Part shown: positions 8,346 to 15,867 of the stretch, in pieces
Position numbering within the stretch: the stretch's first letter is position 1
Layout of the letters: each line of letters opens with the position of its first letter
DNA from: JBCCCJ01 sp039029315
GTDB taxonomy: Bacteria > Bacteroidota > Bacteroidia > J057
Direction: 5' to 3'
NCBI GenBank assembly: GCA_039029315.1
Contig: JBCCGK010000022.1
Coordinates: forward strand, 1-64,000
Length of the DNA: 64,000 nucleotides
Position numbers and translations under genes: made by a program
The notes under the pieces: generated by a model
Databases searched by the model: none
What the model saw: the letters and a program-made list of their open reading frames with translations, nothing else
What the model was told of the DNA's origin: nothing

Positions 8346-9280
8346 TATTTCTTGATAATTTTGATGTCCTTCAAGAAGGCATCGCAGTCAGCTGCAGCTT
8401 TCTTGTATAGCTTACTCATTCTCTCTTGATCCTGCCAAAGCGATTGAATCAACTTTGTCAACTCCTCTCCAGATTGGTAGTTTTCCCCATAGTGATCTTT
8501 CATAGAGGAGTTGATTGCTATTGATACTGATTCAAAAGAAACTTCTTGATCTTCCGACCAATTGGCTGATATGGTGTAACTGTTGACAGGCTGTTCAAAG
8601 GCAGAATATCCAATTCCTAAAATATGGTTTTTGACATTAGAGGGACTTGTTGTGGTACTTTGAGCGAAATATCTGGACTGATTCATCACACAAATCATCA
8701 AATGGATGAATAGCTCTGGGGTTACATTTTCGACTACCAGGAAGTGGGGTAGATATGTGCCGGGTTTGACGTATTGGACTTGGAAGAGCTTATCACTATT
8801 TTTTCCCGCTTTCTCATCCCACATTGTCCCAAACTCATTGACAGCATTATGTTGATAGGTTTCAGAAATGTAGCCAATATCTCTTAAGGAGTATGCCCAA
8901 TCATAAATTACCCGTGATGGTAGGCTAGCAGAATCATTTGAAACGGTAACAGAATCTCCAAATAGAACAGAGTTGGGATTTGACAAAAAGTTTTTGTCGC
9001 TAATAGTGTTGTAACGAACACTTTTGTCTACTACGCCGAAATTTCTACAAATCCTTAAGCCAAGTAGTTTTTCTCTGCTTTTCATTTTTCTAGCAGGTAC
9101 CTCAAGAACTTCTCTATTTTGGGATAATTTAAACGTAATAGTCTCATCTGGATAGTTACTTCTAACTATTGCATTACCAATAACCTCTCTGAGAACAGCG
9201 ATCTTAATATTTCCCAATGTATTCTCTTTCAAAGAGGTCGCGAAATGGTGGTGTGGAATAATTTCAAATAGTTTTTCCAT
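8345..9280 (-). CDS. csc2: Csc2 (Cas7d), type I-D Cascade backbone
   Basis: 311 residues, in the Csc2 size range. It has the family's NPxxxLFGDSV segment followed by SRVIYDWAYSL, and the motif TPELFIHLMICVMNQSRYFA followed by SNVKNHILGIGYSAFEQ, which matches the conserved RY..S..G.V.NHI.GI block of Csc2. Csc2 is the Cas7-type RAMP protein that polymerises along the spacer part of the crRNA. It ends on the first base of csc1 and lies 5 bases after cas10d. Start at ATG 9280. Confidence 0.9.
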   Translation of the reverse strand: MEKLFEIIPHHHFATSLKENTLGNIKIAVLREVIGNAIVRSNYPDETITFKLSQNREVLEVPARKMKSREKLLGLRICRNFGVVDKSVRYNTISDKNFLSNPNSVLFGDSVTVSNDSASLPSRVIYDWAYSLRDIGYISETYQHNAVNEFGTMWDEKAGKNSDKLFQVQYVKPGTYLPHFLVVENVTPELFIHLMICVMNQSRYFAQSTTTSPSNVKNHILGIGYSAFEQPVNSYTISANWSEDQEVSFESVSIAINSSMKDHYGENYQSGEELTKLIQSLWQDQERMSKLYKKAAADCDAFLKDIKIIKK

Positions 9281-9285
9281 GATTC

Positions 9286-12171
9286 TTATAAACTTTGAAT
9301 GATTTCTAAGTACTGAGAAGCGTATTTTTGTGCTTTTGAGGACAATATGGATTTTATGTTGGCCTCGTTAATTTCCATTCCTTCGGCTTCGAGGTCTTGC
9401 TTTAATTTTTTTGCATAATTCAATCGAATCTTCTCCTTACTCTTTTGGTGGTGTTCTTCAGATTTTATTGCAAACAGGTAAGCAAATGAGTAGATGAATT
9501 CTTTTTCAATGTTTTTTGGAGGAAGTTGTCCATTCCAGATTCCGATGAATAGTTTGTGGTATATAGCAGAAGCAAATGCTTCTATTGCATCAGAATTTGT
9601 GACGGTTAATTTCCTATTGATTTCACCACAAATAATCTGAATGATAAAATCAGGATCTTTCCCCTGCTTAACATATCTCCGCAAGATGTCAGTTGAAGAT
9701 CTTATTAACCAAGTTTGATTAGCCCCTGAGCTATTTCGCGTTATAGGCTTTTCACCACGAGTGGCATCCATTAGTTCAACGGCTAGATCGGCAAGTTCTT
9801 CTATTGCAGTCATATTAGTAAAGTGTTTATTTTTGTACTTGGAATAAAAGCTGTAAAGTCCATTAGAAACCTTTTTCTTTTCTTTGTCCTTCAAATGGTA
9901 ATACAATTTGAAGTAAACCATTCTGCTCCCTGCTATCTTCAATAAGTTGCCTTCGATTCTTTTTGGGCCAAATGTCAGTGCTAAGTTCATTTCATCTAGA
10001 ACAGAGTCTATATCCCCAACTCTCACAGTATTCCAACCAAGTGCTTTTAAGAATTTTGGAGCATTCTCAAAATGAAAGATCGCTTTATGTGGAGTGTATG
10101 GTGTCATGATCCCTGCGATATAGGATCGGAGGCCAAGGAGCTTACACATTCTTAAGCATTTTCGAACCAGAAAAAATATGGCCTTTATATTTGGCTGTAT
10201 CTTAATAATTTCAAGTTTAAAGAGGTTGAATTGAAATTTTGAATTTTTGTCAAATTCAATCACTCCATCTTTTAGTACCTTAATTTCATTCTTCTCTTTC
10301 AAGCAACTTTTAATTATGTCTCGATCTACACCTAGGCTTACTTCGAAGAAATCAAAGTATGCTGCATAAATATTGTATGGATTTTCTCCTCTTTTGGGAA
10401 TTGTAGTCGGATAATACTTTCTTCTAATCCGATTTTCCTCAGCAAAGATGCTCGTTATTCCATTAGCATCTTTCGTATTATTCAAAGTTGTAACAGTGCG
10501 ATTGCTGAATCCAGTTGCTTTCAAGCCAAAAGCAATTCCATCATTATAATTCATATCTTGATTCCCTCCTGTGTAAACACACATCTCTTTCTTGATAGGG
10601 ATAGAGGGAGAATAATTATCCAAGAAGGTTAAATCCTCCTTACCACAGCAATAGAAGTACCGATCTAAAATTATTTTTTGAGCACTTATTGGATCAGTCT
10701 TAGGTTGAAATTGATCAATGATTTCAATTTCGAGATTTGAGATTTCTTTCTTTATATCAAGGGTATTCTGAAGTGTTAAATACGCTTTTATGAAGCATAA
10801 GATTAGCTTAGAATTTTTGGTAACATCCCCTTTCCTCTGGAAGATTTCAGTTAAGAAATCAAGAATTTCAGTGGTATTAGCTATTTCGTTATCACTAAAT
10901 TGAATTGTAAATCCAAACTCCTTATTACTTATCTTCCAATCTAAAAAATCTGCCTCCCATTTTCTTACAGACTTACTCAACCATTGAATTCTATACAAAT
11001 TGAATAACCTTTGGAAATATTCCTCTTCTGTTTCTAAAGATTCAGCATATTCCAGATAGATTCGATCATCTTTGACCTTTATTTCGATAGGTGCATCACA
11101 TGAAATAATGAGGGAATTAAGAAAGGCCTTGAAAACTTCAAAATTATAAATCTTACTGGCATTATTCGTTGGGAGCTTTAGTAAGTCATTTTGTTTCTCA
11201 ACTACTATTTCTCTTAATATTTCTTGAGTAAATGGGATCGATCCAATGAAATTGAATTCACATTTTTGAGGAGAAATCAATGTTTGAGTTAGATAATCAA
11301 TATTATCCTGACTCCCTTTTATTGCCGCGTCTTTAATCCCCTCAAACTCCTCCTCAGTAACATCCTCTCCCCAAAAAATGAAACCCTCTCTGGTAGCAAA
11401 AAGTACCTTCTTCCCACTGCGATCCAGCTCCTTACGAGTGATCTGTAAAAGATTCTGGCTGAGAAGGGTATAAGGATTCTGGCGAACCTTCACATAGGAA
11501 ATAGGCAAATCCGCTATTTTGGTAATCTTTGACAAGCTCTTCTGAACTGCTTGATACAAGTTCTCGATACTTTCAAGCTGTTCATTTTGAATGGATGCTA
11601 AGCCATCTGCCAAATGACACAACTCTCTTTGGGTATCCCTGATTTCACTTTTTGAAGGGGTAGTGATTGGATAATCTTCAGCAGCGACATTGGTACGATT
11701 TTCAGTAGCTAGTGCCAGATAGTAGATGGTACTCTTGTGTAACTCAAATTCTGGGAAAAACCTATTCACTTCCCATACATGAATACAAGTATCCAGTTTT
11801 CTGACAGCTACCTCCAATTCAGACATTTCTTTGGTCTGTTTGGTACCTAGCAATTTATTAGCATCATGAAAGGTGAATCCCAACATTAATATTCTCAGAT
11901 ACAACTCAGTATCTGCATGTTCAATTCGATTATTGACTAGAAGATATTGCTCATATACAAACAAGGCAGGGATCAATCCATTGAGAATATGGATATGGTA
12001 GGGCATATCATAGTAGTCTCTCTTGACTTCTCCATCTACGATGAACAGTCCCTTGGCTGCGAGTGTAGCATCGCTGGCGATCATCGTTCCGAGCACCGTG
12101 TCAAAGTACTCTTGGACAACAGATTGGAATAGGGGTGTGGTGAAGTATCTTCCGATAAGTGTGTATTTCAT
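9286..12171 (-). CDS. cas10d: Cas10d (Csc3), type I-D large subunit with HD motif
   Basis: 961 residues from the ATG at 12171 (MKYTLIGRYFTTPLFQSVV), 10 bases after the cas6 stop; the frame is open 17 codons further but that part overlaps cas6. Near residue 75 there is an HD-like region: YHIHILNGL followed by LGFTFHDANKLLG. Cysteines at FYCCGKED and EMCVYTGG suggest a zinc finger. I see no GGDD cyclase motif, as expected for Cas10d rather than type III Cas10. In I-D systems Cas10d recognises the PAM and its HD domain cuts DNA, which fits the HD-less helicase in this operon. The gene is strikingly AT-rich compared with cas1 or cas4. A Cas8b assignment was weighed and rejected. Confidence 0.9.
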   Translation of the reverse strand: MKYTLIGRYFTTPLFQSVVQEYFDTVLGTMIASDATLAAKGLFIVDGEVKRDYYDMPYHIHILNGLIPALFVYEQYLLVNNRIEHADTELYLRILMLGFTFHDANKLLGTKQTKEMSELEVAVRKLDTCIHVWEVNRFFPEFELHKSTIYYLALATENRTNVAAEDYPITTPSKSEIRDTQRELCHLADGLASIQNEQLESIENLYQAVQKSLSKITKIADLPISYVKVRQNPYTLLSQNLLQITRKELDRSGKKVLFATREGFIFWGEDVTEEEFEGIKDAAIKGSQDNIDYLTQTLISPQKCEFNFIGSIPFTQEILREIVVEKQNDLLKLPTNNASKIYNFEVFKAFLNSLIISCDAPIEIKVKDDRIYLEYAESLETEEEYFQRLFNLYRIQWLSKSVRKWEADFLDWKISNKEFGFTIQFSDNEIANTTEILDFLTEIFQRKGDVTKNSKLILCFIKAYLTLQNTLDIKKEISNLEIEIIDQFQPKTDPISAQKIILDRYFYCCGKEDLTFLDNYSPSIPIKKEMCVYTGGNQDMNYNDGIAFGLKATGFSNRTVTTLNNTKDANGITSIFAEENRIRRKYYPTTIPKRGENPYNIYAAYFDFFEVSLGVDRDIIKSCLKEKNEIKVLKDGVIEFDKNSKFQFNLFKLEIIKIQPNIKAIFFLVRKCLRMCKLLGLRSYIAGIMTPYTPHKAIFHFENAPKFLKALGWNTVRVGDIDSVLDEMNLALTFGPKRIEGNLLKIAGSRMVYFKLYYHLKDKEKKKVSNGLYSFYSKYKNKHFTNMTAIEELADLAVELMDATRGEKPITRNSSGANQTWLIRSSTDILRRYVKQGKDPDFIIQIICGEINRKLTVTNSDAIEAFASAIYHKLFIGIWNGQLPPKNIEKEFIYSFAYLFAIKSEEHHQKSKEKIRLNYAKKLKQDLEAEGMEINEANIKSILSSKAQKYASQYLEIIQSL

Positions 12172-12181
12172 GAGAATCTGT

Positions 12182-12976
12182 TTATGAATGAATGATGCGC
12201 GTACTCCCAAAGCCCATTGCATTTGCTACTCCGAATCCAGAAAGCATTCCGAATCTGATTAATTCTTTTGGGGCAGTTAGTTCAAAATCAAATAAATAGC
12301 CACGAATCTTGGTTTCATCTGGACGATGGGCTTTGATTTTAATCAATCTTGATTTGGGTTTTTCCCTTAGAAGCAAAAATTTTCTGGGGCTACTTACATC
12401 AATCTTTGAGACAAGATTGTGGATAAGAGCTGAGGAGTATTTGTTTAGTAGATTTTGAAAGAAAACCTCTTCAAATTTATCATCTAGCGGACTTAAATAT
12501 TGTGCTTGTTTTTCACCTATATCAAGGTTTGGTTGTCTACTAACGACCATAGGACCTGTTGTTTTTAGTCTTACTGGACCATTAGGAATTACAAGAGGAA
12601 GGACTTTTAGAGACTTAACTTGTAAGCGAACTTGAGTAATTTGGTCTCCCAATTCAAAGCATTGTTGGTGAAACAATCCCATAACCAAAGACTCAGCAGC
12701 TTTATCAACAAAAAAAGAGATGACAAAGGAGATTTCTGGACTAAGAAGTTTGACTCGATCTCCAATAATCTCGTATTTTCGAAAGTGGATATCGGAAAAT
12801 GTGAATAGTTTGAATCTTTTTCCATTCAAGATATACCCTTGTGTGTGAAGAAACTCTGCAAATGGGCTATCTGCTCTTTCGATTTGCTTGTAAATCCATG
12901 AACTCAGTTCGTACTTGTAGGACAATGGAAGAAGCCTTTGATCTCCTTTGACTTGAAAAATGATTTTAAATCTCAT
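12182..12976 (-). CDS. cas6: Cas6 pre-crRNA endoribonuclease
   Basis: 264 residues, first gene of the operon. Tandem ferredoxin-like RAMP folds are expected; the C-terminal glycine-rich loop is seen as GMLSGFGVANAMGFGSTRII, the family hallmark. The N-terminus MRFKIIFQVKGDQRLLPLSY leads to a segment with a YELSSWIYKQI helix. Cas6 cuts the repeat transcript eight bases before each spacer, giving the ATTGAAAC handle. Its stop is 10 bases before cas10d. A promoter candidate (TAGCTTTG, 13016-13023) lies 40 bases upstream. A related fragment from another cas6 exists at 14054-14182. Confidence 0.93.
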   Translation of the reverse strand: MRFKIIFQVKGDQRLLPLSYKYELSSWIYKQIERADSPFAEFLHTQGYILNGKRFKLFTFSDIHFRKYEIIGDRVKLLSPEISFVISFFVDKAAESLVMGLFHQQCFELGDQITQVRLQVKSLKVLPLVIPNGPVRLKTTGPMVVSRQPNLDIGEKQAQYLSPLDDKFEEVFFQNLLNKYSSALIHNLVSKIDVSSPRKFLLLREKPKSRLIKIKAHRPDETKIRGYLFDFELTAPKELIRFGMLSGFGVANAMGFGSTRIIHS

Positions 12977-13015
12977 GTGCGATTATTTTTTATAGGTGAT
13001 ATTTCTTTGTTTGGG

Positions 13016-13023
13016 CAAAGCTA
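13016..13023 (-). promoter_or_regulatory. Candidate -7 box of the cas operon
   Basis: On the minus strand it reads TAGCTTTG, matching the Bacteroidota -7 consensus TAnnTTTG. A TTA about 21 bases upstream could be the -33 element. It lies 40 bases before the cas6 ATG in the 88-base gap shared with the divergent WYL regulator gene, which would place that regulator's likely target site here. Confidence 0.45.
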
Positions 13024-13064
13024 GAGGGGTATCGTCCAGTTTTTTAAGACGGAAATATTTTTTT

Positions 13065-14057
13065 ATGCCAAGGAATAAAAATCAGCGAAGGCGGATCACT
13101 CAGATTGATGAAAGATTGAACCGATGGAAAGGGCAAGGAGCCTTTGTTCCTACCGAAGAATTGATGGAATTGTGTGATGTCAGCAAAAGCACACTCAAGG
13201 CCGACATTAGATTTATGCGAGAGGAATATGATGCCCCAATTCTTCACGATAAAAAGAGGAATGGATATCATTACACCAGTCAGTTTCAAATTCCAGTTGA
13301 TCTTGCGTTGACTCAGGAAGATTTTTCTGCGCTTGAGTTGGCCGCAAACACATTGACTCAATTCAAACATCTTAGGGTCTTTGAGGCATTCAATAATCTC
13401 TTTTTTAAAATTACCCATACTGTCAATCACCTTATTCAAGAGAATCAGAACAGTCATATTCATTTTGAAAAAGTTCCTTTCTATAAAGGAACAGAACATA
13501 TTGATTCTTGTCTGAAAGCAATTGAGTATCAAAGAATTATTCGATTTCTTTATCACTCTCCTCATTCCAAGACCCCAATCCTTCATGTAGTACATCCTTA
13601 TGAATTGAAAGAACATACAAATCGCTGGTATTTGGTTGCCTGGATGCCGGAATATCAATCTTACACTCCATTTGCTCTTGATAGGATTTTGTCTGATGAA
13701 GTTAAAATCATGGAGAGGGAGTTTGGGAGAGATCAATCTTTCAACATTGAGACTTATTTTGAATTTGCCATTGGTATGACAGTTTATCACGATCAACCAA
13801 TTGAAGATGTGATTTTGGAATTTCAGCCTAAACAAGCTCAGTTTTTCAAGTCTAAACCGTTTCATAATTATGATATCATTGAAGAGACAAATGATAAATT
13901 GATTGTTCGTTTGAGATTGATTATTCATCAAGAAAAGCGCAACTATGAATTGGTTAGAAAAATTGTTAGCATGGGAGATGGAGTGAAAGTGATCCAGCCT
14001 CAAGTATTAATTGATCAAGTCAAAGGTTATCTTCATGCTGCTCTAAACCAATATTAA
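13065..14057 (+). CDS. WYL domain transcriptional regulator
   Basis: 330 residues from ATG 13065 (MPRNKNQRRRITQIDERLNRW); an earlier start at 12996 would add 23 unlikely residues and use up the shared promoter. The N-terminal winged helix covers about residues 1-80 (VPTEELMELCDVSKSTLKADIRFMREEY). The WYL domain follows, with the name-giving motif in NRWYLVAWMPEYQSY near residue 185, and a C-terminal extension domain. WYL proteins often sit next to CRISPR-Cas loci and control them by binding nucleic acid ligands. It is divergent from cas6 and shares its AT-rich composition, so it probably arrived with the effector module and controls it. Confidence 0.9.
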   Translation: MPRNKNQRRRITQIDERLNRWKGQGAFVPTEELMELCDVSKSTLKADIRFMREEYDAPILHDKKRNGYHYTSQFQIPVDLALTQEDFSALELAANTLTQFKHLRVFEAFNNLFFKITHTVNHLIQENQNSHIHFEKVPFYKGTEHIDSCLKAIEYQRIIRFLYHSPHSKTPILHVVHPYELKEHTNRWYLVAWMPEYQSYTPFALDRILSDEVKIMEREFGRDQSFNIETYFEFAIGMTVYHDQPIEDVILEFQPKQAQFFKSKPFHNYDIIEETNDKLIVRLRLIIHQEKRNYELVRKIVSMGDGVKVIQPQVLIDQVKGYLHAALNQY

Positions 14058-14182
14058 TCTAATCCAAAGGCCGGATCTGCCTTCTCAAATTGATGATACA
14101 TCCAGGAACTGAGTTCATACTTATAAGATAGGGGCAAAAGGCGTCGGGAGCCCTGAACACGAAAGCTTATTCGGAATCTCAT
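14054..14182 (-). pseudogene. Remnant of a second cas6 (N-terminal 42 codons)
   Basis: On the minus strand an ATG at 14182 opens 42 codons ending in TAA at 14054. The product begins MRFRISFRVQGS and continues RRLLPLSYKYELSSWMYHQF. It lines up without gaps with residues 1-39 of the intact Cas6 (MRFKIIFQVKGDQ, then RLLPLSYKYELSSWIYKQI), with clear protein identity but many base differences. After residue 39 (DPAFG) the match to Cas6 ends. It is therefore a fragment of a different cas6, not a recent duplicate. It converges on the WYL gene, overlapping its stop by four bases, and lies next to inverted 9-base repeats. Confidence 0.85.
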
Positions 14183-14280
14183 GTTTAACAAATTGTTGTC
14201 AGGAATGTCGATAACTTCCTGGAAAAAACCTATCGAAATTCAAATAATTTTCGCTTGTGAAGCAAATGAAAGGAACAGAA

Positions 14281-14393
14281 GACAGGAGTAACAGGATTTA
14301 CAAGATTGGTGTTTAACAAGAGTGAAACACATCCCGGCCCCTTTTCTGCGGCAGATCTTCTTGTTAATCCTGAAAATCATGTAAATCCTGTCT
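14281..14393. repeat. Inverted pair of 9-base repeat tracts (tract D), no gene inside
   Basis: D1 (14281-14310) reads CAGGAGTAA, CAGGATTTA, CAAGATTGG on the + strand. D2 (14360-14393) reads CAGGATTTA, CATGATTTT, CAGGATTAA on the minus strand. They enclose about 50 bases without a reading frame. This is the arrangement seen around the GxxExxY gene, but empty. The rest of the gap 14183-14400 shows nothing else. Confidence 0.75.
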
Positions 14394-14400
14394 CAACCCA

Positions 14401-15867
14401 TCAGCCCAACAAATCCCGCATCACCTGCCCATGCACATCGGTCAAGCGATACCGTCGACCCTGATGCCGAAAGGTCAAGCGCTCATGATCCAGCCCCAAT
14501 GTGTGCAGAGCAGTCGCCATGAGATCATGTACATGCACAGGGTCCTGCACAATGTTGTACCCAAACGCATCCGTTTTGCCATAATTCAGGCCAGGCTTGA
14601 CCCCGCCCCCTGCCATCCAGACCGAAAAGCAGCGGGGATGGTGATCCCGACCATAGTCATCCTTACTGGCTCCACCTTGGGAGAAGGCTGTCCGGCCAAA
14701 TTCTCCTCCCCAGATCACAAGGGTGTCTTCCAGTAGTCCTCGTTGTTTGAGGTCTTTGATCAGAGCAGCAGATGCCTGATCCGTCTGTTTGGACGTTGCC
14801 CGGATGCGGGAAGGCAGATTGCTATGGTGGTCCCACCCCATGTGATAAAGCTGAATGAACTTTACCCCTTCTTCAGCCAATCGGCGGGCCCGCAAACAAT
14901 TTGAGGCATAAGAACCTGGAATATGAACATCCTCCCCGTACATGTCCAGGATATAGGAAGGCTCATCAGAGAGATCAGTGACATCTGGGACCGAACGTTG
15001 CATTCGATATGCCATCTCGTATTGCTCGATCTGTGCAAGGACATGCGGGTCTCCACTCGCCTCGTGGTCCAGCCGATTGACCGCAGAAATAAAATCGAGT
15101 GCCTCCCGTCTCCCAGAGCGATCGATCCCAGCGGGATTGTTGAGGTAGGGGACAGGATCTTTGCCAGAGCGAAACTGTACCCCCTGATGATGAGAGGGAA
15201 GAAAACCATTGCTCCACAAATTGGAACTCAAGGTCGTTTGTACCCGACTGTGCCTGGAAAGCAACACAACGAAGGCTGGCAAATTGTCGTTCTCCCTGCC
15301 CAGGCCATAGCTGATCCAGGACCCAAAACATGGGCGACCAGCCTGTTCCGATCCGGTCTGCATGAAGGTGATGCCAGGATCGTGATTGATGGCATTGGTA
15401 TTGACCGTATGTACAAAACAGAGATCGTCCACAATTCCAGCGGTATGGGGCATCAGTTCACTCATCCAGGCCCCACTTTCCCCGTATTGCTGGAAGGAAA
15501 ACATTGAGCCTGTCAAAGGGAATTTTCCTTGAAAAGCCGTCATTCCGGAGATGCGTTGCTTGCCTACCACAGATTCCGGGATCTCTTCTCCATGACGTTC
15601 ATTGAGCAGCGGTTTGTATTGAAACAAATCCATTTGTGAGGGTCCACCTGCCTGAAACAAATAAATGACCCGTTTGGCAGTTGAAGCGAAATGTGGCTTC
15701 CCAATTCCTCCTTCCCCCAACAAGGAGGAAGGTCCACCAGCAAAAGCTGATAATGGATTCGAGAGATAGGCCAGGGCAGCAGCTCCGAGGCCCATTCCGC
15801 TTTTGGAGAGGAAAGACCTGCGGTTGATCCGTTGGAGGTGTGCCTGAATGGCGTCAGAATGCTTCAT
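14401..15867 (-). CDS. DUF1501 family exported protein
   Basis: 488 residues. The N-terminus INRRSFLSKSGMGLGAAALAYL is a twin-arginine signal. Family motifs are present: ATAKRVIYLFQAGGPSQMDL near residue 65, LYHMGWDHHSNL, VIWGGEFGRT and DHHPRCFSVWMAGGG near the C-terminus. DUF1501 belongs to the alkaline-phosphatase/sulfatase-like superfamily and is nearly always encoded beside PSCyt/DUF1549-DUF1553 cytochromes; the substrate is unknown. Its start overlaps the stop of the upstream cytochrome gene by four bases, so they form one operon. Confidence 0.93.
   Translation of the reverse strand: MKHSDAIQAHLQRINRRSFLSKSGMGLGAAALAYLSNPLSAFAGGPSSLLGEGGIGKPHFASTAKRVIYLFQAGGPSQMDLFQYKPLLNERHGEEIPESVVGKQRISGMTAFQGKFPLTGSMFSFQQYGESGAWMSELMPHTAGIVDDLCFVHTVNTNAINHDPGITFMQTGSEQAGRPCFGSWISYGLGRENDNLPAFVVLLSRHSRVQTTLSSNLWSNGFLPSHHQGVQFRSGKDPVPYLNNPAGIDRSGRREALDFISAVNRLDHEASGDPHVLAQIEQYEMAYRMQRSVPDVTDLSDEPSYILDMYGEDVHIPGSYASNCLRARRLAEEGVKFIQLYHMGWDHHSNLPSRIRATSKQTDQASAALIKDLKQRGLLEDTLVIWGGEFGRTAFSQGGASKDDYGRDHHPRCFSVWMAGGGVKPGLNYGKTDAFGYNIVQDPVHVHDLMATALHTLGLDHERLTFRHQGRRYRLTDVHGQVMRDLLG

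Noticed and set aside
9286..12171. Assignment of the large subunit as Cas8b and the locus as subtype I-B, suggested by the repeat ending ATTGAAAC
   Set aside because: The helicase lacks the HD domain, the large subunit has FHDANKLLG, and the RAMP proteins match Csc1 and Csc2 patterns.
9286..12171. Type III Cas10 with cyclase activity
   Set aside because: No GGDD motif was seen, and Cas3' with Csc1/Csc2 indicates type I.
13044..14003. A 319-codon minus-strand frame opposite the WYL gene
   Set aside because: It is a shadow of the AT-rich WYL gene; the + strand product has clear domains.
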